From NCBI GenBank assembly GCA_024231975.1, contig JAAEQB010000090.1:29069-93068 (forward strand): DNA of 64,000 nucleotides, in the 5' to 3' direction. A model generated the notes under the pieces. The model ran no database searches and was not told where the DNA came from. It saw only the letters and a list, made by a program, of their open reading frames with translations. The translations under genes and the position numbers were made by a program. Origin of the DNA: Allobosea sp. Its GTDB lineage: Bacteria > Pseudomonadota > Alphaproteobacteria > Rhizobiales > Beijerinckiaceae. Shown piece after piece: positions 24,656 to 33,073 of this stretch (its first letter is position 1; each line of letters opens with the position of its first letter).

Positions 24656-26627
24656 GCTGATCGTCGATTCCTTCGCCGGGGGCGGCGGGGCTTCCACCGG
24701 GATCGAGTTGGCGCTCGGCCGCTCGCCCGACATCGCCATCAACCACGATGCCGAGGCGCTGGCGCTGCACCGGATCAACCATCCGGAGACGCTGCACCTG
24801 CCGCACAATGTCTGGAAGGTCGACCCTGTCGCCGTCACGGGCGGGCGGCCCGTCGGGCTGCTCTGGGCCTCGCCCGACTGCAAGCACTTCTCGAAGGCCA
24901 AGGGCGGCCGGCCGGTGAAGCGCAACATCCGCGATCTCGCCTGGGTGGTGGTGCGCTGGGCGCGGCAGGTCAGGCCGCGCGTGATCATCCTCGAGAATGT
25001 CGAGGAGTTCCGCGACTGGGGGCCGATCTCCGAAGACGGCCAACCCTGCAAGGAACGGAAGGGCCAGACCTTCAAGCGCTGGGAGGGCGAGCTGAAGCGG
25101 CTCGGCTACAAGGTCGAGCATCGCGAGCTGCGCGCCTGCGACTATGGCGCGCCGACGATCCGCAAGCGGCTCTTCCTGATCGCGCGCCGCGATGGGCAGC
25201 CGATCATCTGGCCGAAGCCGACGCATGGCCGGCCCGATGATGTCGAGGTGATCGCCGGGACGAAGCTGCCCTGGCACACGGCCGCCAGCATCATCGACTG
25301 GTCGCTGCCCTGCCATTCGATCTTTCTCAGCCGCGAGGAAGGGCGCGCCGTCGGCGTCAACCGGCCGCTCGCCGAAGCGACCATGGCGCGCATCGCGCGC
25401 GGGGTGAAACGCTATGTGATCGACGCGGCGAAGCCTTTCGTGGTTCGCACGGACATGGCGAGCGCCGCGGCGCGCAACGGCCTGCACGGGGTCGACGAGC
25501 CGATCCGCACCATGACGACCGGCGGCAGCTTTGCGCTCGCCACGCCCTTCGTGACAAAGTTCCGGGCCAACAGCGTCGGTTCCTCACTCGACGAGCCGCT
25601 GCATACGGTGACCGCCAATGGCGAGAACCGGACGCGGCCGGGCGGCTGCGCGCCGCTCGGGCTGGTCGCGCCGATCCTGGCCGGCTGCGGCGGCCGGGCC
25701 GGCCAGTCGCGCGAGCGCTCAGCTGACGAACCGACGGCGACGGGCACGGCGAAGGCCGATGTCTGCCTCGTCGCGCCGGTGCTGACCTATGCCCAGCAGG
25801 GCGGCGGCGTGCGCGACCCGCAGGATCCGCATTCGACGATCTGCGCCTCGCCGAAGGACCAGAACGCGCTGATCGGCTGCACGCTGGTCCAGACCGGCTA
25901 TGGCGAGCGAGAGGGGCAGGAGCCGCGCGCGCTCGATCCGGAGGCGCCGCTCGGCACCGTCGTCGCGGGCGGCGTCAAGCATGCGGCCGTCGCCGCCTTC
26001 CTCGCCCAGCACAACACCGGCGTGGTCGGTCATTCGCTCGACAAGCCGGTCTCGACCCTGACCGCCGGCGGCGCCTTCGGCATGCCGCAGCAGGCGCTGG
26101 TGGCCTCGCATGTGCTGAACATGAAGGGCTCGGAGCGAGCGGACTATCCGGCCGAGCATCCGATTCCGACGATCTGCGCCCACACCACGCACGCCGCCGA
26201 GGTCCGCGCCTTCCTGATCAAGTATTACGGCACAGGCGACGGGCAGGAATGCTCCGAGCCGATGCACACGGTGGTGACGAAGGACCGCTATGGCCTCGTC
26301 ACGGTCGATATCGGCGGCGAGCCGTATGTTATCGCCGATATCGGCATGCGCATGCTCTCGCCGCGCGAGCTCTACCGGGCGCAGGGGTTTCCCGAGAGCT
26401 ACATCATCGATCGCGGCATGCGCGTCGAGCCGCTGCCGGAAGGCTGGGGCGACGACGGCCCGGCCGAGATCGTGCCGATCACCAAGACGGCGCAGGTGCG
26501 CATGTGCGGCAACAGCGTCTGCCCGCCGCTGGCCCGCGCGCTCGTCTCGGCGAACTACCAGCCGCGCGAGGCGCCGCGGCGCGCGCTGGCGGAGCTGCCG
26601 CTGTTCCCGATGGAGGCGGCGGAGTGA
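24648..26627 (+). CDS. DNA cytosine-5 methyltransferase with internal repeats
   Basis: A 659-aa C5 methylase. Motif I is DSFAGGGGAS, motif IV is SPDCKHFS with catalytic Cys78 (the second Pro of the usual PPC box is Asp), motif VI is ENVEEF (117-121), motif VIII is DYGAPTIRKRLFLIARR, and motifs IX-X are MLSPRELYRAQGFPESY and MCGNSVCPP. The target-recognition region (about 280-545) holds eight degenerate units built on D/E-x-P-x-x-T-V/I/M at residues 282, 314, 359, 391, 431, 464, 502 and 536. No restriction enzyme is nearby, so self-protection is likely. It overlaps the lipoprotein gene by eight bases. Confidence 0.9.
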   Translation: MRELIVDSFAGGGGASTGIELALGRSPDIAINHDAEALALHRINHPETLHLPHNVWKVDPVAVTGGRPVGLLWASPDCKHFSKAKGGRPVKRNIRDLAWVVVRWARQVRPRVIILENVEEFRDWGPISEDGQPCKERKGQTFKRWEGELKRLGYKVEHRELRACDYGAPTIRKRLFLIARRDGQPIIWPKPTHGRPDDVEVIAGTKLPWHTAASIIDWSLPCHSIFLSREEGRAVGVNRPLAEATMARIARGVKRYVIDAAKPFVVRTDMASAAARNGLHGVDEPIRTMTTGGSFALATPFVTKFRANSVGSSLDEPLHTVTANGENRTRPGGCAPLGLVAPILAGCGGRAGQSRERSADEPTATGTAKADVCLVAPVLTYAQQGGGVRDPQDPHSTICASPKDQNALIGCTLVQTGYGEREGQEPRALDPEAPLGTVVAGGVKHAAVAAFLAQHNTGVVGHSLDKPVSTLTAGGAFGMPQQALVASHVLNMKGSERADYPAEHPIPTICAHTTHAAEVRAFLIKYYGTGDGQECSEPMHTVVTKDRYGLVTVDIGGEPYVIADIGMRMLSPRELYRAQGFPESYIIDRGMRVEPLPEGWGDDGPAEIVPITKTAQVRMCGNSVCPPLARALVSANYQPREAPRRALAELPLFPMEAAE

Positions 26628-29251
26628 ACGCGCACGCGGATCCCTATCGCGCCTTCCTCGAGGCGAAGATCAGGCTGGCGCCGGCCGTCGGTTTCGAGAT
26701 CGACGACGGCGAGATCAACCCGCTGCTGCTGCCGCACCAGCGCGCCATCGTGCGCTGGGCCGTGCGCGGCGGGCGGCGGGCGATCTTCTGCGCCTTCGGC
26801 CTCGGCAAGACCTTCATGCAGATCGAGGTCTCGCGCATCATGCTCGGCAGGATCCTGCGCGAGGACGGCCGGCAGGGGCGCGCGCTGATCGTGCTGCCGC
26901 TCGGCGTGCGGCAGGAATTCCGGCGCGACGCGCATGTGCTCGCGACCGGGGAGCACGAGCGCATCACCGAAGCGCAGCGGGCGCAGCTGATGGGGTGGCT
27001 GGACGGGCATCCGGAGCGGGCGCCCTCGGTGCGCTTCATCCGCCGCAGCGAGGATGTCGACGAGCCCGGTATCTACCTGACCAATTATGAGAGCGTGCGC
27101 GACGGCAAGCTCGATCCGGCGCTGTTCGATGTCGCCTGCCTCGACGAGGCGAGCGTGCTGCGCAGCTACGGCAGCAAGACCTTCCAGACCTTCCTTTCGC
27201 TGTTCGCCGGCGTCCGCTTCCGGTTCGTCGCCACCGCCACGCCCTCGCCGAACCGGACGAAAGAGCTGATCCACTACGCCGGCTTCCTCGGTGTGATGGA
27301 CACCGGGCAGGCCCTGACCCGCTTCTTCCAGCGCGACAGCGAGAGCGCCGGAAACCTCACCCTCTATCCGCATAAGGAACGTGAGTTCTGGCTCTGGGTG
27401 AACAGCTGGGCCTGCTTCGTGCAGCGGCCTTCCGATCTCGGCTTCAGCGACGAAGGGTATGACCTGCCGCCATTGAAGGTGACCTGGCACGAGGTCGAGA
27501 CCAATCTCGCCGATGCCGGCTATGAGCGCGACGGCCAGGGCATTCTGTTCCGCGACGGCGCGCGCGGGCTGATGCAGGAGGCGAAGGAGCGCCGCGACAC
27601 GCTGCCGGCCCGCATCGCCAAAATGGTCGAGATCATCGCGGCCGATCCCGAAGCTCACCGGCTGCTCTGGCACGACCTCGAGGATGAGCGCCGGGCGATC
27701 GAGAAAGCCGTGCCGGGCGTGCGCAGCGTCTACGGCACGCAGGATCTCGACGTCCGCGAGCAAACCATCGTCGACTTCTCCGACGGCAAGTTCCGGCACC
27801 TGGCGGCGAAGCCGATCATCGCCGGCTCCGGCTGCAACTTCCAGCGACACTGCCACAAGGCCGTGTTCGTCGGCGTCTCGCACAAGTTCAACGACTTCAT
27901 CCAGGCGGTGCACCGCATCGCCCGTTTCCTCCAGGCCCATGCCGTCGAGATCGACATCATCCACGCGGAATCCGAGCGCGAGGTGGTGCGCGACCTCATG
28001 GCGAAATGGGCCGAACACGACAGGCTCGTCGCGACCATGTCCGAGATCATCAGGGAATATGGGCTAGACCCGCTCAACTTCTCCGCCGAGCTGACCCGCG
28101 CCATCGGCGTCGAGCGGATCGAGGCCCGCGGCGAAGGCTGGCAGGTGGCCAACAATGACTGCGTGATCGAGGCGCGCAGCATGACGGAAAACTCGGTCGA
28201 CCTGATCGTGACCTCGATCCCGTTCAGCAACCACTATGAGTACACGCCGAGCTATAACGACTTCGGCCATACCGACAATGACGGCCATTTCTTCGCGCAG
28301 ATGGACCATCTGACGCCGGAGCTGATCAGGATCCTGAAGCCCGGCCGGCTCGCCTGTATCCACGTCAAGGACCGGATCCTGTTCGGCAACGTCACCGGGC
28401 TCGGCTTCCCGACGGTGAACCCGTTCCATGCCGACTGCATCGCCCATTACCGCCGGCACGGGCTGGCTTATCTCGGCCTGATCTATGTCGACACCGACGT
28501 GGTGCGCGAGAACAACCAGACCTATCGCCTCGGCTATACCGAGATGCGCAAGGACGGAACGAAGATGGGCGTCGGCTCGCCGGAGTTCGTGCTGCTGTTC
28601 CGCAAGGTGCAGAGCGACCGCTCCAAGGGCTATGCCGACGATCCCGTGCAGAAGCGGATCGAGGATTACAGCCTCGCCCGCTGGCAGCTCGACGCACATG
28701 CGCGCTGGCGCTCCTCCGGCAACCGCCTGCTGACGCCGCAGGAGCTGATGGCGATCGACCCGAAGCTGCTGCCGAAGGTGTTCCGCGAGGCCAGCGCCGG
28801 CGCGGTATACGATTTCGAGACGCATCTTAGGATCGGCGAGGCGCTGGAGAGCCGCCAGCGCCTGCCCTCGATCTACATGGCGCTTATGCCCGGCACGAAC
28901 CGTGATGACGTCTGGTGCGACGTCAATCGGATGCTAACCCTCAACACCGAGCAGGCGGCGAAGGGGCGGGAGCAGCATGTCTGCCCGCTGCAGTTCGACA
29001 TCGTCGACCGCTGCATCGCGCGCTGGAGCGAGCCGGGCGAACTGGTCTTCGACCCGTTCGGCGGGCTCTTCACCGTGCCGATGCGGGCGCTGCTCGCTGG
29101 CCGGCGCGGCCGCGCGGCCGAGCTGAACCCCGGCTACTTCCTCGACGGCGTCAAGGTGCTGGAAGCGACCGAGCGCAAGATGTCGACCGCGACGCTGTTC
29201 GACCTCGGCGAGGCCGAAGGCTGGCTGCCGGCGGAAGGAGCGGCGGCGTGA
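26624..29251 (+). CDS. SNF2/DEAD-like helicase fused to an N4/N6 DNA methyltransferase
   Basis: An 875-aa fusion. The N-terminal half is an SF2 motor: LLPHQRAIVRWA (Q-motif-like), Walker A GLGKT (59-63), motif II LDEAS (173-177), motif III ATATPSPN (203-210) and a motif VI region with QAVHRIARFLQAHA. The C-terminal half is an amino-methyltransferase with SIPF (531-534, in DLIVTSIPFSNHYEY) in place of SPPY/DPPY, and motif I DPFGGLFTVPMRALLAGRRG (from 810). GTG 26624 overlaps the C5 methylase stop as GTGA, so the two are co-produced. Probable role: processive modification of phage DNA against host restriction; target and substrate base unknown. Confidence 0.85.
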   Translation: MNAHADPYRAFLEAKIRLAPAVGFEIDDGEINPLLLPHQRAIVRWAVRGGRRAIFCAFGLGKTFMQIEVSRIMLGRILREDGRQGRALIVLPLGVRQEFRRDAHVLATGEHERITEAQRAQLMGWLDGHPERAPSVRFIRRSEDVDEPGIYLTNYESVRDGKLDPALFDVACLDEASVLRSYGSKTFQTFLSLFAGVRFRFVATATPSPNRTKELIHYAGFLGVMDTGQALTRFFQRDSESAGNLTLYPHKEREFWLWVNSWACFVQRPSDLGFSDEGYDLPPLKVTWHEVETNLADAGYERDGQGILFRDGARGLMQEAKERRDTLPARIAKMVEIIAADPEAHRLLWHDLEDERRAIEKAVPGVRSVYGTQDLDVREQTIVDFSDGKFRHLAAKPIIAGSGCNFQRHCHKAVFVGVSHKFNDFIQAVHRIARFLQAHAVEIDIIHAESEREVVRDLMAKWAEHDRLVATMSEIIREYGLDPLNFSAELTRAIGVERIEARGEGWQVANNDCVIEARSMTENSVDLIVTSIPFSNHYEYTPSYNDFGHTDNDGHFFAQMDHLTPELIRILKPGRLACIHVKDRILFGNVTGLGFPTVNPFHADCIAHYRRHGLAYLGLIYVDTDVVRENNQTYRLGYTEMRKDGTKMGVGSPEFVLLFRKVQSDRSKGYADDPVQKRIEDYSLARWQLDAHARWRSSGNRLLTPQELMAIDPKLLPKVFREASAGAVYDFETHLRIGEALESRQRLPSIYMALMPGTNRDDVWCDVNRMLTLNTEQAAKGREQHVCPLQFDIVDRCIARWSEPGELVFDPFGGLFTVPMRALLAGRRGRAAELNPGYFLDGVKVLEATERKMSTATLFDLGEAEGWLPAEGAAA

Positions 29252-29262
29252 GCCGGTTCAGC

Positions 29263-29490
29263 TCACTGGCGGATTCTCGCGACCGTCACGTCGACGACGC
29301 GCACCGGCATGCCCGTCTCGCGCGAGATCAGGTCGCGCCCGATCCGGCGGCGTTCGCCCGTCGCGAAATTCTCGGCGCCGGCCTGCGTATGCGTGTCGTG
29401 CTCGCGCGTCGCCCCGTCGGCATAGTGCGTCGTCACGCGCCATTCGCGCGGTGCGGCGGCGAGCGCCTCAAGTCTGGCTCGGATGTCCAT
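29263..29490 (-). CDS. Hypothetical small protein (75 aa), third gene of the TA operon
   Basis: Not recognised: MDIRARLEALAAAPREWRVT, then YADGATREHDTHTQAGAENF, and MPVRVVDVTVARIRQ at the end, which looks like a small alpha/beta protein. GGAGGG lies about seven bases before ATG 29490, and it begins four bases after the antitoxin stop, so it is part of the leftward toxin-antitoxin operon. Its stop is eleven bases from the convergent methylase gene. Confidence 0.65.
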   Translation of the reverse strand: MDIRARLEALAAAPREWRVTTHYADGATREHDTHTQAGAENFATGERRRIGRDLISRETGMPVRVVDVTVARIRQ

Positions 29491-29493
29491 CGT

Positions 29494-29871
29494 TCAGCCC
29501 TCCGGCACCAGATCTTCCATGCGCACGCGCAGCGCCCTGGCGAGGCGGCGGTAGAGGGGCGGATCGCCCATCTTCTTGCCGGCCTCGACCTCGGACAGGA
29601 AGCCCTGCTTGATGCCGACATCGGCGGCGAGCGCGGTCTGCGTGAGCCCGCGCTTCTTGCGCCAGAAGGCGAGCGGGGTCGCCTCGAGGAGGGCGGCGCG
29701 CACCTCCTCGGCGGTCAGCAGTTCCTGCTCGCCGCGCGCGACGGCCGCCATGCTCTCGGCATGGGCGGCGGCGTCGAGGCGGTCCTGCATGGCCTCGAAG
29801 GCGGCGCGGGGCACGAGCACGAGCTCCTCGCCGCCGGGGGTGGTCACGGTCGCATGGGGGATGGCGTTCAT
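29494..29871 (-). CDS. Antitoxin, XRE-family HTH (HigA-like order)
   Basis: A 125-aa protein with a Phd/YefM-like N-terminal segment (ATVTTPGGEELVLVPRAAFEAM) and a C-terminal XRE HTH (FWRKKRGLTQTALAADVG, IKQGFLSEVEAGKK). It should bind and neutralise the RelE/ParE-fold toxin encoded just upstream, and with it bind the nested palindromes at 30132-30182 to repress the operon. Toxin-first order is as in higBA modules. Confidence 0.82.
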   Translation of the reverse strand: MNAIPHATVTTPGGEELVLVPRAAFEAMQDRLDAAAHAESMAAVARGEQELLTAEEVRAALLEATPLAFWRKKRGLTQTALAADVGIKQGFLSEVEAGKKMGDPPLYRRLARALRVRMEDLVPEG

Positions 29872-29883
29872 TTGCTTGCCTCC

Positions 29884-30123
29884 TCAGTCGTAGACGCCGC
29901 CGCGCGGAGCGATGCGCGAGACGGTGATGGTGGTTGCGGTCTCTTCGAAGATCACCCGGAAATCCCCGACCCGCAGGCGCTTGGCCGGCGAGGTCGTGAG
30001 CTGCTTGACGTCGCCGGCGCCGGTTTCGGCGTAGCGCTCGACCTTGTCCATGATCTTGGCGGCACGGTTGCGGTGCTTGGCCAGATCGGCAAGGGCGGCG
30101 GAGGTGTAGGTGACCGTCTTCAT
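29884..30123 (-). CDS. RelE/ParE-superfamily toxin
   Basis: A 79-aa toxin: YTSAALADLAKHRNRAAKIM at the N-terminus, LTTSPAKRLRVGDFRVIFEE (the conserved LRVGDxRVIF strand pair) and ITVSRIAPRGGVYD at the end. RelE-type members cleave mRNA in the ribosome; ParE members poison gyrase; which applies is unclear. It is separated by twelve bases from the antitoxin gene. Its ATG lies about where transcription should begin, with no proper ribosome-binding site, so it may be leaderless and poorly translated. Confidence 0.82.
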   Translation of the reverse strand: MKTVTYTSAALADLAKHRNRAAKIMDKVERYAETGAGDVKQLTTSPAKRLRVGDFRVIFEETATTITVSRIAPRGGVYD

Positions 30124-30129
30124 GTCCTT

Positions 30130-30158
30130 AATATCTCAAAACGAGATAATTCAGTCAA
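30130..30158 (-). promoter_or_regulatory. Promoter of the toxin-antitoxin operon
   Basis: Minus strand TTGACT (30158-30153), 17-bp spacer, GATATT (30135-30130). The first palindrome below covers the spacer and -10 box, a usual way for a toxin-antitoxin complex to shut off its promoter. Start of transcription falls at about 30123, at the toxin ATG. Confidence 0.7.
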
Positions 30159-30182
30159 GGCTGAATATCTCTTTTCGAGATA
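30132..30182. promoter_or_regulatory. Nested palindromic operators of the toxin-antitoxin operon
   Basis: Two 17-bp inverted repeats, TATCTCAAAACGAGATA (30132-30148) and TATCTCTTTTCGAGATA (30166-30182), flank a third inverted repeat ATTCAG/CTGAAT (30149-30154 with 30161-30166). The TATCTC/GAGATA arms are identical in both. The array lies between the toxin gene and the divergent primase gene and could also affect primase transcription. Confidence 0.85.
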
Positions 30183-30200
30183 ACAAGGCGACTGCGCAAA

Positions 30201-33053
30201 ATGGCTTTCGAACCGCGGTTTCTCGACGAGATCAAAGCGCGCCTGCCTGCGTCCCAGGTCGTCGGCGACAAGGTCAAGCTCGCCAAGGCCGGCAAGGAGT
30301 TCAAGGGGCTTTCGCCCTTCAATGGCGAAAAGACGCCATCCTTCTTCGTCAACGACACGAAGCAGCGCTGGTTCGACTTCTCCTCCGGCCGTAATGGCGA
30401 CGTCTTCGCCTTCGTGATGGAAACGCAGGGCGTCGACTTCGTCGAGGCCGTGCGTATCCTCGCCGAGCAGGCGGGCCTCAAGCTGCCGGAGATGACGCCG
30501 GAGGCGCGCCGGCAAGAGGAGCGCCGTCGCGATATCGGAGCGACGCTCGCCGCCGCCGAAGCCCTTTATCGCCGCGCCCTCGACGAAAGCGAGCCGGCCC
30601 GCCTGTTCCTCGCCGGCCGGGAGGTCTCGCGCCCGTCGGTCGAGCGCTTCGGCCTCGGCTTCGCGCCGGCCGATGGCGGCGCCTTCCTGAAGGAGATGCG
30701 GGCCGCCGGTTTCGACGATCCCAGCCTGATCGCCGCCGGCCTCCTGGTTGCGCCGGAGGAGCCTGGGCGTTCGCCCTATGCCCGCTTCCGGGACCGGATC
30801 ATGTTCCCGATTCATGACGGCTCCGGCCGGCTCGTCTCCTTCGGCGGCCGGGCGCTTGCGCCTGACGACAAGACGCCGAAATACCTGAACGGACCGGAGA
30901 CGGCCGCCTTCGACAAGGGCGCGACGCTCTACAACCTGCATCGCGCCCGGCCGGAGGCGCTCGGCAGCGGCCGCCTCGCCATCGTCGAGGGCTATCTCGA
31001 CGTCGTCCTGATGGATCAGGCGGGCTGGCTGGAAGCGGTCGCGCCGCTCGGCACGGCGATGACCGAGGCGCATCTCGAAACCGCATGGCGGGTCGCGGCC
31101 TCGCCCATCGTCATGCTCGATGGCGATGCTGCCGGCCGGAAGGCCGCCGGCCGGCTCGTCGACCTGGCATGGCCGCGCCTGGGCGCCAAATCGACCGAGG
31201 GCCTCGCATCGCTCGCCTTCGCGCAGCTGTCGCGCGGCCGCGATCCCGCCGACGTCGTCGCTCGGGCGTACAGGCTGGCGGATAGCTGGGTCGAGACCTC
31301 GCATTGGGATCGCGAAACGCCGGCCGAGGTGCTTGGCCAGGGCTGGGCGCTGGCGGCGCTCGAACGGTGCGGCGCGGCCGCCGTTCCGTTCATCGACATG
31401 GCGTGGCAGCGCATGCTGGAGGAGGCGGGACCGCTCGACCGGCCGGAGCGCAAGGCGGCGCTGGTCAAGGCCGTGCGCGATCGGCTTGGCGCCATTGCCG
31501 ATCCCGATGTCGCGGAGGCCTATCGCGGCGAGCTGAATCAACGCTTGAAGGCGGCCAAGCTGCCGGCGCTCAAGGTCCTCGACGGCGGCAAGGGCAAGAA
31601 GCCTGAAAAGGCCGACAAACAGAAGCGCGGGAGAGACCGGGACGAATCGGATGAAGAGGCCGGCACGGTCCAGCCGAACGCCTGGGGCTATGACACTGAC
31701 AGGCTGAACCGCGAATGGGCGCTGGTGCTGATCGGCTCAAAGGCGGTGATCGTGCGCGAGCAGGCGAAGGCGCCGGTCGAGGACCGGGTGCGCGTGCTCT
31801 CGCTCGACGCATTCCGGGCGAAGTACCTCAACAAGGTGACGCAGGTTCTCGGCAGCGACGGCAAGCTGAAGACCGTCACCTGGGCCGATCGCTGGCTGCG
31901 CCACAAGGACCGGCGCAGCTTCGACGGCATCGAGTTCCATCCCGATCCCGCGAATGCGCCGGGCACCGAGGGCTATCTCAACCTCTGGCGCGGCTTCTCG
32001 GTCGAGCCGCGAAAGGGCGCGGGCTCCTATACGATCTTTCGCGATCACCTGCTGACCAATGTCTGCGCCGGTGACAAGAAGCGCTTCACCTGGCTCTGGG
32101 CATGGTTCGCGCATCTGGTGCAGCGCCCTCGCGACCGCATCGGCACGGCGATCGTGCTGCGCGGCAAGATGGGCACCGGCAAGACCAAGCCGGGAGAGGT
32201 GATCGGCTCGCTGATCGAAGACCATCACTTCATGGTCGACGAGCCGCGTTACATCACCGGCCAGTTCAACGCGCATATGGCGGCCTGCCTGCTGCTCCAG
32301 GCGGAAGAGGCGGTCTGGGCCGGCGACAAGGCGGCGGAAGGCCGGCTGAAGAGCCTGATCACCTCGAACATCCAGATGATCGAGGCAAAGGGCATCGATC
32401 CCGTCCGGATCCGCAACTACGTGCGCCTGATGATGACCTCGAACGAGGATTGGGTGGTGCCGGCCGGAATGGACGAGCGCCGCTTCGCGATCTTCGACGT
32501 CGGCGACCTCGCGAAGGAGAACTTCGAGTATTTCCGCGAGATGGACGAGGAGCTGGACAAGGGCGGCCGGGAGGCGCTGCTCGCCGATCTTCTCGCCTTC
32601 GATCTCACCACGGTCGAGCTGCGGTCGATCCCGCGCACCGATGCGCTGCTCGAGCAGAAGATCCGCTCGCTGAACTCGGTGGAAAGCTGGTGGTTCGGCC
32701 GGCTGATGTCCGGTGCCACCACGGCGAAATGCGACGACTGGTTGCAAGAGATTCCGAAATCGACGCTCGCGGATGATTACATCGCCACGGCTGAGCGCAT
32801 CGGTATCAAACGCAAATCCGCCGATACCGAACTCGGCATGAAGCTCGCCAAGCTCATTCCCGGCCTCGACAGCGTGCGGAAGTACACAGACCACGCGCCC
32901 AGCGAAGCCCGCCGGGTCTGGCACTGGATCCTGCCCACGCTCTCGGATTGCCGCGCCGCCTTCGAGGCCGCGCTGCAGCAGCCCGTGCCATGGCCGCAGG
33001 AAACCGAGCCGCAAGAACCCGAGCCGCGGGAGGGAGCGGGATGGGAGGGGTGA
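30201..33053 (+). CDS. Phage primase-helicase (DnaG-like TOPRIM plus SF3-like ATPase)
   Basis: A 950-aa replication protein. The N-terminus resembles the DnaG CHC2 domain (GKEFKGLSPFNGEKTPSFFV, then FSSGRNGDVFAFVMETQG) but lacks all zinc-binding Cys/His, as alphaproteobacterial DnaG often does. The TOPRIM domain has IVEGYLDVVLMDQAG and MLDGDAAGRKAAGRL. The C-terminal domain is a VirE/DUF5906-like helicase with Walker A GKMGTGKT (655-662), then LLLQAEEAVWAGDKAAEGR and MMTSNEDWVVPAGMDERRF. It should prime and unwind phage DNA. The iteron array begins just after its stop. Confidence 0.9.
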   Translation: MAFEPRFLDEIKARLPASQVVGDKVKLAKAGKEFKGLSPFNGEKTPSFFVNDTKQRWFDFSSGRNGDVFAFVMETQGVDFVEAVRILAEQAGLKLPEMTPEARRQEERRRDIGATLAAAEALYRRALDESEPARLFLAGREVSRPSVERFGLGFAPADGGAFLKEMRAAGFDDPSLIAAGLLVAPEEPGRSPYARFRDRIMFPIHDGSGRLVSFGGRALAPDDKTPKYLNGPETAAFDKGATLYNLHRARPEALGSGRLAIVEGYLDVVLMDQAGWLEAVAPLGTAMTEAHLETAWRVAASPIVMLDGDAAGRKAAGRLVDLAWPRLGAKSTEGLASLAFAQLSRGRDPADVVARAYRLADSWVETSHWDRETPAEVLGQGWALAALERCGAAAVPFIDMAWQRMLEEAGPLDRPERKAALVKAVRDRLGAIADPDVAEAYRGELNQRLKAAKLPALKVLDGGKGKKPEKADKQKRGRDRDESDEEAGTVQPNAWGYDTDRLNREWALVLIGSKAVIVREQAKAPVEDRVRVLSLDAFRAKYLNKVTQVLGSDGKLKTVTWADRWLRHKDRRSFDGIEFHPDPANAPGTEGYLNLWRGFSVEPRKGAGSYTIFRDHLLTNVCAGDKKRFTWLWAWFAHLVQRPRDRIGTAIVLRGKMGTGKTKPGEVIGSLIEDHHFMVDEPRYITGQFNAHMAACLLLQAEEAVWAGDKAAEGRLKSLITSNIQMIEAKGIDPVRIRNYVRLMMTSNEDWVVPAGMDERRFAIFDVGDLAKENFEYFREMDEELDKGGREALLADLLAFDLTTVELRSIPRTDALLEQKIRSLNSVESWWFGRLMSGATTAKCDDWLQEIPKSTLADDYIATAERIGIKRKSADTELGMKLAKLIPGLDSVRKYTDHAPSEARRVWHWILPTLSDCRAAFEAALQQPVPWPQETEPQEPEPREGAGWEG

Positions 33054-33073
33054 ATCGCCTTCCGGCAAGGCGA

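Noticed and set aside
24648..29251. Complete restriction-modification or BREX/DISARM locus
   Set aside because: Two methylases and a helicase domain are present, but no nuclease, PglX/PglZ, DrmA/DrmB or PLD-type partner was seen nearby, so phage self-modification is the simpler reading.
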